Assembly: GCA_000466585.1 (NCBI GenBank)
Contig: KE993496.1
Location: 54,611-118,610, forward strand
DNA from: Clostridiales bacterium oral taxon 876 str. F0540
GTDB taxonomy: Bacteria > Bacillota > Clostridia > Clostridiales > Clostridiaceae
Direction of reading: 5' to 3'
Length of the DNA: 64,000 nt
The notes under the pieces are model-generated. The model was not told the DNA's origin. It was given only the letters and a program-made list of their open reading frames with translations, and searched no databases. Each line of letters opens with the position of its first letter. Position 1 is the stretch's first letter. A program made the translations under genes and the position numbers. This document shows, piece by piece, positions 45,204 to 52,972 of the stretch.

Positions 45204-45371
45204 TTAATCATAATCATTATTATCTCGTCCTGTGCTGTACTTGCTTTCAAAATTAAGCGGAGGTCTAGATAAATTGGTTAAATTCAAATAATCAGTATTA
45301 ACAAATTCTGCGGCCTCACCAATTCGATTTAAAAAATCTAAAAACTTGTGTTTTTTAGGATAGTCATTCAT
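45204..45371 (-). CDS. 55-residue hydrophilic protein
   Basis: A short ORF: ATG 45371 is preceded by AGAGG at suitable spacing, TAA is at 45204-45206, and a terminator lies four bases downstream. The product (MNDYPKKHKFLDFLNRIGEA at the N-terminus) is soluble, with an amphipathic helix and an acidic, Asn/Tyr-rich tail ending NNDYD. Gene signals on both sides make it more credible than a chance frame. I do not recognise the family. Confidence 0.6.
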   Translation of the reverse strand: MNDYPKKHKFLDFLNRIGEAAEFVNTDYLNLTNLSRPPLNFESKYSTGRDNNDYD

Positions 45372-45459
45372 AATAAGTGCCTCTTTTCTATTAAATGTTA
45401 AATACTATTTAAAGATAGAATGTGTAATTTATTGAATAAATATTACATTGACATAATAA

Positions 45460-45488
45460 TTGACATCATAAGGAAGTGATGATAATAT
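45460..45488 (+). promoter_or_regulatory. Sigma-A-type promoter before a micro-ORF
   Basis: TTGACA (45460-45465), 17-bp spacer, TAATAT (45483-45488). A second TTGACA lies at 45448. Confidence 0.55.
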
Positions 45489-45520
45489 TTAGATAAAGGA
45501 AATACGGAGGTACTTAATAG

Positions 45521-45553
45521 ATGTTAAAGTTCATTCTAAACATTGTTAAATAA
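45521..45553 (+). CDS. 10-codon putative leader peptide
   Basis: MLKFILNIVK then TAA, with ACGGAGG (45504-45510) ten bases before ATG. It lies between a promoter and a terminator upstream of a methyltransferase gene. Such short, strongly initiated peptides often act as attenuation leaders. Evidence is positional only. Confidence 0.35.
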   Translation: MLKFILNIVK

Positions 45554-45587
45554 TTAAATTTAATAATAAATCTAAGAAGCTTTTGGC

Positions 45588-45616
45588 TTGACTTATATAG
45601 TTTTAAATTATATAAA
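45588..45616 (+). promoter_or_regulatory. Second promoter upstream of the methyltransferase
   Basis: TTGACT (45588-45593), 17-bp spacer, TATAAA (45611-45616). Confidence 0.5.
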
Positions 45617-45711
45617 GCTCAGGTTTGTTTGTTGTGTTTCTTAGAGACCAATGTTAAGAATGATATAGCGTTTATTATTGTCCGGTTTATTACACTTGTC
45701 AAAGGAATTTA

Positions 45712-45737
45712 CGCCATACTGTTTGTATGGCTTTTTT
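45712..45737 (+). terminator. Leader terminator before the methyltransferase
   Basis: GCCATAC / GTATGGC with a 5-base loop and TTTTTT tail. It lies between both promoters and the gene, so it would attenuate the gene unless antiterminated. Confidence 0.75.
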
Positions 45738-45847
45738 GTTTCATAAAACAGGTGTTTAGTAATGCTGAAATTGACGTAAGGAAGCTAGTCTTCTTTGCGT
45801 CTTTTATTTTATTAAGAAATAAATTTAAGTTAAGAGAGGGATTTATT

Positions 45848-46522
45848 ATGAGTAGTCAAGAAACTGTTAAATATGAGGAAATGTCAAGCTTTTTTAATGA
45901 AAGGGCAGAAGGATATGAAGCACATATGAGAGAGACTGTTAATTCTTTTGAGACTTATTATGACTTAATATCCTGTTCTATAGAAGAAACGGATAAGGAG
46001 GTTGAAATATTAGATTTAGGATGTGGTACCGGTCTTGAAATTGAAGGAATATTTAAAAAGGCCCCAAATGCAAGAATAACCTGTATTGATATGTCAGAGC
46101 AGATGCTTGAAATACTTTTAGAAAAGTACAAAAGCAAAAAAGGCCAAATCAATATAATTAAAGATTCTTATCTTTCACATTCCTTTGGAGTAAAAAGATA
46201 TGATTATGTAATATCGGTTATGACCATGCATCACTTTGTATATGATGAAAAGAAGAGGTTATATGAAAAGATCAGAAGTGCAGTAAAGGATGGTGGAAGG
46301 TATATTGAAGGAGATTATGTGGTAAGTCAAGAAAATGAAGAAAAGTGGCTAAAGGAATACTATGAAGCTTATGAAAAGTATGGGCTTGAGGCAAGCAAGC
46401 TCTATCACATAGATATACCTTTTTCAATCGAAACTCAAAAGAGGCTTCTTAAAGAAGCTGGTTTTACCGAATTTGAACTTGTATTTAAAGAGGGAGAGCA
46501 TACAATTTATTTTGCAGAATGA
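45848..46522 (+). CDS. Class I SAM-dependent methyltransferase
   Basis: A 224-residue enzyme; ATG 45848 follows GAGAGGG. Longer in-frame readings run through the leader terminator and are not real. Motif I is ILDLGCGTGLEIE, motif II ITCIDMSEQML, and motif IV YVISVMTMHHF. The C-terminal part (RYIEGDYVV, LLKEAGFTEFELV) is typical of Methyltransf_25. Substrate unknown. The upstream promoter-microORF-terminator leader hints at inducible expression. It is followed by a P-loop kinase gene 13 bases later. Confidence 0.88.
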   Translation: MSSQETVKYEEMSSFFNERAEGYEAHMRETVNSFETYYDLISCSIEETDKEVEILDLGCGTGLEIEGIFKKAPNARITCIDMSEQMLEILLEKYKSKKGQINIIKDSYLSHSFGVKRYDYVISVMTMHHFVYDEKKRLYEKIRSAVKDGGRYIEGDYVVSQENEEKWLKEYYEAYEKYGLEASKLYHIDIPFSIETQKRLLKEAGFTEFELVFKEGEHTIYFAE

Positions 46523-46535
46523 TGGAGGATTTTAT

Positions 46536-47384
46536 ATGACAAAAACTAAATTAATTATAGTAGAGGGAATACCTGGTTCAGGCAAAACTACAACGGCTGA
46601 ATTCATTAAAAAACTGCTTGATAAGAAAGGTATAGATAATGAATTGTATAGTGAAGGCAATCTGGAGCATCCAGCAGATTTTGAAGCAGTAGCTTGTTTG
46701 AGTGAAGCAGAGTATGAGCTGTTGCTTTTAAAATACGAAAGATTTAGACCTATATTAGAAAACAGTGTAATAAAGAAAGATAATAACGTCTTTATACATT
46801 ATGGTAAAATTAAAAATGAGAAGGGCAATGAGCTTCCGGAAGAGCTATATAATGAAATTATTAAGTTTGATGTGTGTGATGGTTTATCTTTAGAAAGGTA
46901 TCATGAACTCACACTTAAGAGGTGGAATGAATTTGCAGAAAGAGCAAGCAAAGAAGATAAAGTATATATATTTGAGTGCTGCTTCATACAAAATCCTTTA
47001 GTTGTAATGATGGCAAGACATTGCGCTGATAATGAGTATATTATGAGGCATGTGCTTCAAATTCAAAATATAATTAATAAATTGAATCCAAAGCTTATTT
47101 ATTATTATCAAGAAAGCGTAAGAGAAACTATTAAAAGGATAGCGGAGGTTAGAGATAAAAGCTGGATTAATTTTGTTATAGGCTATATCTGCAATCAAGC
47201 ATATGGGAAAAGAAATAATTTAAATGGCTTTGATGGTACTGTAAAGTTCTTTGAAGATAGAAGGAAGGTTGAGCTCGGGCTTCTTAATAGATTAACTATA
47301 GATAAGCTGATACTTGATAATTCTCAATATAATTGGGGAAGCTGCTATAATGAAATCGAGAGATTTCTAGAGGATAAGTTATGA
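46536..47384 (+). CDS. P-loop kinase-like ATPase
   Basis: A 282-residue protein starting at ATG 46536 after GGAGG. A Walker A EGIPGSGKTT lies at residues ~9-18, then YIFECCFIQNP acts as a plausible Walker B-like strand, with several Arg/Lys lid-type residues (ERASKEDK, RETIKRIAEVR). This pattern resembles thymidylate-kinase or AAA_33-type small-molecule kinases. No membrane segment. Probably co-transcribed with the methyltransferase. Substrate unknown. Confidence 0.7.
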   Translation: MTKTKLIIVEGIPGSGKTTTAEFIKKLLDKKGIDNELYSEGNLEHPADFEAVACLSEAEYELLLLKYERFRPILENSVIKKDNNVFIHYGKIKNEKGNELPEELYNEIIKFDVCDGLSLERYHELTLKRWNEFAERASKEDKVYIFECCFIQNPLVVMMARHCADNEYIMRHVLQIQNIINKLNPKLIYYYQESVRETIKRIAEVRDKSWINFVIGYICNQAYGKRNNLNGFDGTVKFFEDRRKVELGLLNRLTIDKLILDNSQYNWGSCYNEIERFLEDKL

Positions 47385-47477
47385 TGTATATTATAGACGT
47401 AATAAGAGCGTTACACATATCATAAATATAAAAAGGTAGCTAAGATTTTTACAAATGTAATAAATGGGGGGACAAAA

Positions 47478-47960
47478 ATGTTTTTTATTAAGAAAATGGA
47501 TGAAACTACTGCTGTTAAAATATCCACTTGGAAGTATGAAGAGCCATATTCTATATATAGTATGGATGGAAGTGTTGAATGTATAGATGAATTTATGAGC
47601 GGCGACTATTATTCAGTAATTGACGAAGAGGGAAAAATTATTGGGTTTTATTGTTTTGGAAAGGCCGCACAAGTACCTGCCGGAAATCAGCACCTGGTAT
47701 ATAAAGATAACGGATATATTGATCTAGGGCTTGGCATGAGACCGGATTTATGCGGAAAGGGAATGGGAGAAAAGTTTTTAAGCAGCGGAATACAGTTTGC
47801 TAAAGCAATGTATTCTACTGATAAGATTAGATTGACTGTAGCTGACTTTAATAAGCGGGCAATAAGACTATACGAAAAATCAGGTTTTAAAAGAAAACTG
47901 AGCTTTGATAGAGCAAAAGGAACAACTGTATCAAAGTTTCACTTAATGATTTTGGAATAA
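47478..47960 (+). CDS. GNAT-family acetyltransferase
   Basis: A 160-residue enzyme: LGLGMRPDLCGKGMGEKF binds acetyl-CoA, and ADFNKRAIRLYEKSGFK closes the fold. It is a shorter relative of the product of 34244-34777. ATG after GGGGGG. Substrate unknown. Confidence 0.9.
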   Translation: MFFIKKMDETTAVKISTWKYEEPYSIYSMDGSVECIDEFMSGDYYSVIDEEGKIIGFYCFGKAAQVPAGNQHLVYKDNGYIDLGLGMRPDLCGKGMGEKFLSSGIQFAKAMYSTDKIRLTVADFNKRAIRLYEKSGFKRKLSFDRAKGTTVSKFHLMILE

Positions 47961-47978
47961 AGTTTTGAATATTTTGTC

Positions 47979-48007
47979 TTTACTTTACACAAAATAAGTG
48001 CTAAAAT
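47979..48007 (+). promoter_or_regulatory. Probable promoter of the serS T-box transcript
   Basis: TTTACT (47979-47984), 17-bp spacer, TAAAAT (48002-48007), about 45 bases before the T-box leader. Confidence 0.45.
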
Positions 48008-48049
48008 CTATGATAATATAAATACTAGTATTTAATAAATATATAAGGT

Positions 48050-48268
48050 TATGATGGAAGCTAAGGCTTATTAACTGCTTAAGAGAGTCGGTGGCTGGTG
48101 AAAACCGATGCAGAAAATAGTCAATCCACTTCTTGAACCTAGACGAAAAGTCAATGGTTTGTGTCCTTTAAAGCACTGTTGAGAGGTCAGATTATTATTT
48201 GACAATGAGAGTGGCAACGCGGATATACTTCCGTCTCTGTTTTTATACAGAGGCGGAAGTTTTTATTT
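48050..48268 (+). promoter_or_regulatory. T-box riboswitch controlling serS
   Basis: A Stem I region (GAGAGTCGGTGGCTGGTG..) is followed by a candidate serine specifier TCC at 48125-48127, the T-box sequence GAGAGTGGCAACGCGG (48207-48222) and a terminator ACTTCCGTCTCTG / CAGAGGCGGAAGT with T tail (48227-48266). Uncharged tRNA-Ser would stabilise the antiterminator and allow serS transcription. The specifier codon is my best reading, not certain. Confidence 0.88.
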
Positions 48269-48307
48269 TGCTTAAGAGTTATAAAAATAAATTGAATATA
48301 GGAAGGT

Positions 48308-48431
48308 TGAAGTCCTAAATGGACTTTAGCGGGTAACTTATGAGTGAAGCGAATGTTTTGAGTTACCCAGTGCCCGAAGGGAAGCGAGTGCGATAGATTA
48401 CCCAGTGTTTTGAGTGAAAGGAGAAATAGAT
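48308..48431 (+). repeat. Conserved hairpin leader element, copy 3 (expanded)
   Basis: AAGTCC-TAAAT-GGACTT hairpin, then GGGTAACT (48331-48338) / AGTTACCC (48361-48368). A second ATTACCCAGTG follows at 48398-48407, giving an alternative partner for the same 5' strand, and then GAGTGAAAGGAGAAATA supplies the serS ribosome-binding site. Stem columns change relative to copies 1 and 2 with pairing kept. It lies between the T-box terminator and serS, so serS mRNA carries two structured elements. Confidence 0.65.
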
Positions 48432-49700
48432 ATGTTGGATTTAAATTTAATTAGAGAAAACCCTGAAAAAGTAAAAGCAGCGCTTTTAAAGCGTATGGAT
48501 AAGGTTGATTTTACAGAGATATTAGAGCTGGATAAGGAAAGAAGGGAACTTTTAGTTAAGGTTGAGACCCTCCAAAGCAAGAGGAATACTTTATCAAAGG
48601 AAATAGCTCAGCTAAAAAGACAGGGAAAAGATGCTGAAGGTAACTTTCAGGAAATGAAGGAATTAGCTAATACAATAAAAGAATTGGATAATAAGCTAAC
48701 AGTAGTTGAAGAAAAAATAAAGAATTCTATAGAAAAGCTTCCTAATATTCCTGATGAAGATGTACTTCCAGGAGGAAAAGAGAATAACAAGGTTATAAGA
48801 GAATGGGGCAAAAAGCCTGATTTTAATTTTAAACCAAAGGATCATATGGAGCTTGTTAAGCTTAATGATCTTATTGATTACGAAAGGGGCGTAAAGCTTG
48901 GCGGCAATGGCTTTTGGATTTATAAAGGCAATGGTGCAATACTGGAATGGGCGCTTTTGAATTACTTTATCGAAGAGCATATTAAGGATGGCTACCAGTT
49001 TATTCTTCCGCCTCATATCCTTAACTATCAATGCGGACTTACAGCAGGTCAGTTCCCTAAGTTTGCTGATGAAGTTTATATAGTAAAGGGTGAGGAGGAT
49101 AATTACAGCTTTATGCTTCCAACCTCTGAAACTGCTTTAATAAACCTTCATAGAGATGAAATATTGAAGGAAGAGGACCTTCCAAGAAAGTATTTTTCCT
49201 ATACTCCATGCTATAGAGTTGAGGCAGGAAGCCATAGAGCTTCTGAAAGAGGAATGATCAGGGGACATCAATTTAACAAGGTTGAAATGTTTCAATATAC
49301 AAAGCCTGAGGATTCAGATGCAGCCTTAGAAGAACTTATAGGAAAAGCAGAAAGGCTTGTTCAAGGTTTAGGACTGCACTATAGAGTTACAAAGCTTGCT
49401 GCGAAAGATGCAAGCGCATCAATGGCTAAGACCTACGATATTGAAATCTGGATTCCGAGCATGAATGACTATAAGGAAGTAAGCTCAGCTTCAAACGCAA
49501 GAGATTATCAGGCAAGAAGAGGAATGATCAGATTCAAAAGAGAAGGAAGCAAAAAGACAGAGTATGTAAACACACTAAATGCTTCAGGACTCGCAACAAG
49601 CAGATTATTCCCTGCAATTATGGAGCAGTACCAGCAGGAAGATGGAAGCATAATAGTTCCTGAAGTTTTGAGAAAATGGGTGGGAAGAGATAGACTTTAA
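48432..49700 (+). CDS. serS: Serine--tRNA ligase
   Basis: A 422-residue class II aminoacyl-tRNA synthetase. An N-terminal coiled-coil tRNA-binding arm covers residues ~30-100. Motif 2 is YFSYTPCYRVEAGSHRASERGMIR-like, and motif 3 lies near LNASGLATSRLFPAIME. Start ATG 48432, MLDLNLIRENPEKVKAAL, the usual SerS N-terminus, with AAAGGAG upstream. It charges tRNA-Ser (and tRNA-Sec where present). Expression is controlled by the T box. Confidence 0.97.
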   Translation: MLDLNLIRENPEKVKAALLKRMDKVDFTEILELDKERRELLVKVETLQSKRNTLSKEIAQLKRQGKDAEGNFQEMKELANTIKELDNKLTVVEEKIKNSIEKLPNIPDEDVLPGGKENNKVIREWGKKPDFNFKPKDHMELVKLNDLIDYERGVKLGGNGFWIYKGNGAILEWALLNYFIEEHIKDGYQFILPPHILNYQCGLTAGQFPKFADEVYIVKGEEDNYSFMLPTSETALINLHRDEILKEEDLPRKYFSYTPCYRVEAGSHRASERGMIRGHQFNKVEMFQYTKPEDSDAALEELIGKAERLVQGLGLHYRVTKLAAKDASASMAKTYDIEIWIPSMNDYKEVSSASNARDYQARRGMIRFKREGSKKTEYVNTLNASGLATSRLFPAIMEQYQQEDGSIIVPEVLRKWVGRDRL

Positions 49701-49777
49701 TAATAGGACGCAGTAAATGTTTTGAGACACCAGCCTGCAGAAAAGATGGAGAATATCACGATAAACTTCACTTCACT

Positions 49778-49897
49778 AAGAAACTCTAATGCTGTTTTAT
49801 TAAAAAATCTTTATTCTACGCTAATTCACTCAATGGGAGTTTTTTAGGGTCATAGCTAGGAATAAAGATTTTTTAAACATCAGCATAAGAGTTTCTA
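49778..49897. repeat. 120-bp palindromic element
   Basis: AAGAAACTCTAATGCTG..AAAAAATCTTTATTC (49778-49815) pairs with ..GAATAAAGATTTTTT..CAGCATAAGAGTTTCT (49858-49896). It is next to, and possibly inserted into, a member of a second repeat family (49911-50039). The remaining ~75 bases after serS hold no further feature. Confidence 0.7.
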
Positions 49898-49910
49898 AAG
49901 TTTGTTCAAT

Positions 49911-50039
49911 GTTTCTCTTAGCTTTTTAGCATTGCAAGCCTTAGAACATACGCAAAGTTATCATAAAGTAAAATATAATTTTCTACACAAGGCTCTAAGG
50001 TCTTTACACCGCAGCCAGTGAATCTTTTAGTTCGCACTC
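49911..50039. repeat. Long-palindrome repeat family, half copy A
   Basis: Contains GCATTGCAAGCCTTAGAACA, TACGCAAAGTTATCATAAAG, TTTTCTACACAAGGCTC and GGTCTTTACACCGCAGCC in the order seen in the right arms of copies B, C and D. The left arm is missing or replaced by the neighbouring palindrome. Confidence 0.75.
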
Positions 50040-50042
50040 TAC

Positions 50043-50840
50043 TTATTTTTTCACATACCTTCCATGGTCAGGGACTGCTAATTCATCAAAATTATCCGCT
50101 AGCCTTTGAAGCTCGTTAGTAAGCTTGCTTCCGCTTAGTGGAAGACCGTGACCTGTAATGACTAAGGAAGGCTTTAAAGCTGCAAGCTTTTGCACAGATC
50201 TTTTAGCTTCTTCCCAATCAGGGGTAAAATATGATGGCGGTCCGTTAACCTCTTTTTCTTGAGTCAGCACTGAGGTGGCAGATTCTTGATTAACAGTAAT
50301 AAAAGCATCACCGGCTATTAAAACACCATCAGATTCCCTAAAGAGAGAAATATGACCTGGTGTGTGTCCGGGAGTATGAATGTATTTCCAATCCTTCAAA
50401 ACCGGAATGCTCCCATCATCAGGAAGAGCCTTAACTTTATCTCCTAGGTTTATGCCCTCATGAGGATATAAGGGAGAAACTAAGGACATTAGCCCCCCAC
50501 CAACAGTTGGATCAGCTGGCGGATAATCCTTCTGACCGGTTAAATAAGGCATCTCTAATTTGTGTGCGTATACAGGAACCTTCCAAATTTCTAAAAGCTT
50601 ATCGAGAACACCCACATGGTCAAAGTGTCCATGAGTAAGAATTATAGCCTTTGGAGCATTTCCTTTTCCATAATACTCAGAGGCTGCATCAACAATTCTA
50701 TCAAAAGTGCCGGAAACCCCGGCATCCACAAGCACCCAGTCATCCAGTCCGGGTTTTCCAATAAAACATACATTTGCTATAAGAACTTGAAGACATATTA
50801 TATCTCTTAATGTTTGCTGGCCAAGAATATCGTTACTCAT
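50043..50840 (-). CDS. MBL-fold metallo-hydrolase
   Basis: A 265-residue metallo-beta-lactamase-fold protein. Metal motifs: LTHGHFDHVG (H-x-H-x-D-H), HTPGHTPGHIS, IAGDAF and VITGHGLPL. The active site could hold two metals, typically Zn. The N-terminus reads LGQQTLRDIICLQVLIANVCF. Closest in style to glyoxalase II- or quorum-quenching-type hydrolases; substrate unknown. ATG 50840 after GGAGG. Confidence 0.88.
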   Translation of the reverse strand: MSNDILGQQTLRDIICLQVLIANVCFIGKPGLDDWVLVDAGVSGTFDRIVDAASEYYGKGNAPKAIILTHGHFDHVGVLDKLLEIWKVPVYAHKLEMPYLTGQKDYPPADPTVGGGLMSLVSPLYPHEGINLGDKVKALPDDGSIPVLKDWKYIHTPGHTPGHISLFRESDGVLIAGDAFITVNQESATSVLTQEKEVNGPPSYFTPDWEEAKRSVQKLAALKPSLVITGHGLPLSGSKLTNELQRLADNFDELAVPDHGRYVKK

Positions 50841-50861
50841 ATAAATACCTCCGCTTTAAAG

Positions 50862-50936
50862 TTATAGGTTTTTAGTTTCTTTTGTACCTTCAAGATAGTA
50901 ATTAGTTAGGTTTTCAAGTTCCTCGAGAACGTCCAT
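50862..50936 (-). pseudogene. 3' remnant of a gene cut at the IS256-type element
   Basis: Minus-strand frame ending MDVLEELENLTNYYLEGTKE..NL, 25 codons up to the element boundary, with the stop just upstream of the metallo-hydrolase ribosome-binding site. The helical, acidic end resembles the C-terminus of a small MarR-type regulator, but that is a guess. No start signal remains. Confidence 0.35.
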
Positions 50937-50979
50937 AGTTTTGTGTAAAATTAAAAAGATATGAACTATTTTATTTGGA

Positions 50980-51020
50980 AATTACTACTGGGTATGTCCC
51001 AGTAGTAATTTTTTGTTTTT
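50980..51020 (+). terminator. Strong hairpin inside the IS left end
   Basis: A 13-bp perfect stem AATTACTACTGGG / CCCAGTAGTAATT followed by TTTTTGTTTTT. It would stop outside transcription entering the element from the left, a common self-protective device of insertion sequences. Confidence 0.8.
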
Positions 51021-51131
51021 AGGGAATGACTAAATAATGAGAAAGTATAGCCTGTATCTAGTATTATAGTTTGCAGAGATTTTAATATTATTCATACTTT
51101 GTGAAAATAGTACAAGCGTAGCTTGTAGAAT

Positions 51132-52352
51132 TTACTGTTCTAGTCTGTCTTCAAACATTATGCTAAGCTGAGCCAAAATCAAAGACCAGTTTTGCATAGG
51201 TGATGTCCATTTGCTCATAATACGCTCTGTAGATAAATATAGAGACTTTCTTAATGAGTCATCCGTAGGGAAGGAAGTTTTAATCTTTGTGAATTTCCTT
51301 AGCTGTCTATTAAAGCCTTCCAACGCATTTGTAGTATATATTATCTTTCGAATTTCTGGTGGAAAAGCGAAGTAGGTACATAAGTTATCCCAGTTATTTC
51401 TCCACGACTGAATGACAATGCCATACTTATGTCCCCACGTACTCTCCAGAATATCAAGTGAATCTAATGCTTCCTGTTCATTAACAGCTTGATATACACC
51501 TTTTAAGTCCTTTATGAAGGTTCTGCTATCCTTTGAGGCTATGTATTTTATGGAGTTTCTTATTTGATGTATTATACAGCTTTGTATACTTACATTAGGA
51601 AATACAGCTTTAATTGCTTCAGGTAAGCCTTTTAGTCCATCCATGCAGGCAATAAGAATATCTCTTACTCCTCTGTTTTTAAGGTCATTACAGACCGATA
51701 ACCAGAACTTAGCGCCTTCTTGTTCTCCAACCCATATTCCAAGTATATCTTTGTGTCCCTTCATGTCTAAGGCCATACAGATGTAGGCAGCCTTACTGAC
51801 AATTTTATGATCTTCTTTAACCTTAAAATGAACAGCATCCATGTATACAATAGGATACACGGCCTCAAGCGGCCTATTCTGCCAGGCGATAGCCGCCTCA
51901 ATAACATTATCTGTTATTTTAGAAATCATTGCAGGGGATATATCTACCCCATAAAGATCATGTATTTCTGCTTGTATGTCATCCACTGAAACACCTATTG
52001 AGTACAAACCTATAACTTTTTTGTCAAGTTCGTTACATACAGTTTCATACTTCTTTACAACCTTTGGTTCAAATTCTGCATTTCGATCTCTTGGAACATC
52101 TAGTTCTACCTCTCCAAAACTAGTCTTGATATTCTTTTTACTATAGCCATTTCTGTAGTTTTTCTCTTCGGTATTGTCTCTCTCATACTTCTCTCTACCG
52201 AGGTGTTCTTCCATCTCAGCTTCTAAAAATTGCTGTATTATGTTCCCAAATAATCGTTGCATTAAACCATTCTTTCCTACTAAGTCTTCCATACTCTTGC
52301 ACTTGCTTAACTCTTGATTAAAATCTATATCTGGTATTTGTAACTGTTTCAT
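51132..52352 (-). CDS. IS256-family transposase
   Basis: A 406-residue DDE transposase starting at ATG 52352, after AGAGGAG. The catalytic Asp in VYMDAVHFK, the second Asp in ACMDGLKGLP, IIHQIRNSIKY and the Glu in TTNALEGFNR are all present. Full length and no frameshift, so it may be active. Confidence 0.95.
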   Translation of the reverse strand: MKQLQIPDIDFNQELSKCKSMEDLVGKNGLMQRLFGNIIQQFLEAEMEEHLGREKYERDNTEEKNYRNGYSKKNIKTSFGEVELDVPRDRNAEFEPKVVKKYETVCNELDKKVIGLYSIGVSVDDIQAEIHDLYGVDISPAMISKITDNVIEAAIAWQNRPLEAVYPIVYMDAVHFKVKEDHKIVSKAAYICMALDMKGHKDILGIWVGEQEGAKFWLSVCNDLKNRGVRDILIACMDGLKGLPEAIKAVFPNVSIQSCIIHQIRNSIKYIASKDSRTFIKDLKGVYQAVNEQEALDSLDILESTWGHKYGIVIQSWRNNWDNLCTYFAFPPEIRKIIYTTNALEGFNRQLRKFTKIKTSFPTDDSLRKSLYLSTERIMSKWTSPMQNWSLILAQLSIMFEDRLEQ

Positions 52353-52419
52353 TTTTATTTCTCCTCTCATTTATCTCTGTAGTTATTTTTTCCATAAATA
52401 CCAGCTATACATACAAAAA

Positions 52420-52460
52420 AGAAGCGTAAATAGTTTTGATTTACACAAAACCATTTACGC
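52420..52460 (-). terminator. Terminator of the 128-residue protein gene, at the IS boundary
   Basis: AGCGTAAAT / ATTTACGCT stem with the IS-end-like sequence in its loop; on the minus strand it is followed by TCTTTTTTG. The stem includes the stop codon region of the gene at 52455. Confidence 0.65.
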
Positions 52461-52841
52461 TCCCAGTTCCTCATTCATTTCAATGTTTATATAGGTTTCC
52501 CAAGCATTTTTAAAGCCCTCTTCATAACCGTAATTATAAATTTCGCTGCTGTTAAGATTTTTAAGATTATTAGTATTTTTATCTAAATAATTTCTTGCAT
52601 CTTCTTTAAGATTAATTGATTTTACAGGAACATCTTTTATTGGACTTTCTCCATTCTTTATCATACCTTCTACTTTTTCTTCAGCAACATCATAGATATT
52701 ATAAGCGCAATTATATCCGTGAATATATGCAGTCTCTAATAGCTTTTCAGTGCTGAGATTTGAGAACTCCTCACTATATTCTTCATAGCTTTTAGATGAT
52801 GCGCTTTTTATTTTATTTCTAAGCTCTGTAGATATACTCAT
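52455..52841 (-). CDS. Soluble acidic protein of unknown function
   Basis: A 128-residue protein rich in E, N, S and Y; mostly helical by composition, with no membrane segment or metal motif. Two segments are mutually similar, HGYNCAYNIYDVAEE and YGYEEGFKNAWETYI, each with a G-Y/F-x-x-A pattern, which suggests two repeats of a small helical unit. ATG follows GGAAG. I do not recognise the family. Confidence 0.65.
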   Translation of the reverse strand: MSISTELRNKIKSASSKSYEEYSEEFSNLSTEKLLETAYIHGYNCAYNIYDVAEEKVEGMIKNGESPIKDVPVKSINLKEDARNYLDKNTNNLKNLNSSEIYNYGYEEGFKNAWETYINIEMNEELGA

Positions 52842-52972
52842 ATTAATCTTCCTTCCATAATAAGATTCAAATTTAGTTTATCCATTAAAATTCATTATAT
52901 GTTTTAATGCCTTTATGTACAAATATGCCATATAATGGTTTATAATAGTAATAAAAATAAAAGGAGAATTTA

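Larger units (their letters stand above)
50937..52452 (-). mobile_element. IS256-family insertion sequence
   Basis: Encodes a full-length IS256/Mutator-type transposase. Candidate ends share TTTTGTGTAAA at 50939-50949 and its inverse TTTACACAAAA at 52440-52450. I see no clear 8-bp target duplication, so either the boundaries are slightly off or the flanks rearranged after insertion. The left flank cuts a gene remnant (50862-50936); the right flank runs into the 3' end of the gene at 52455. Confidence 0.75.

Noticed and set aside
45629..45847. N-terminal extension of the methyltransferase
   Set aside because: It reads through a promoter and a terminator hairpin and has no ribosome-binding site; ATG 45848 does.
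48696..49031. Minus-strand 111-codon frame inside serS
   Set aside because: Antisense shadow of a highly conserved gene.
50980..51020. Terminator of the transposase gene
   Set aside because: The T tract is on the plus strand, opposite to transposase transcription; it more likely blocks incoming transcription.
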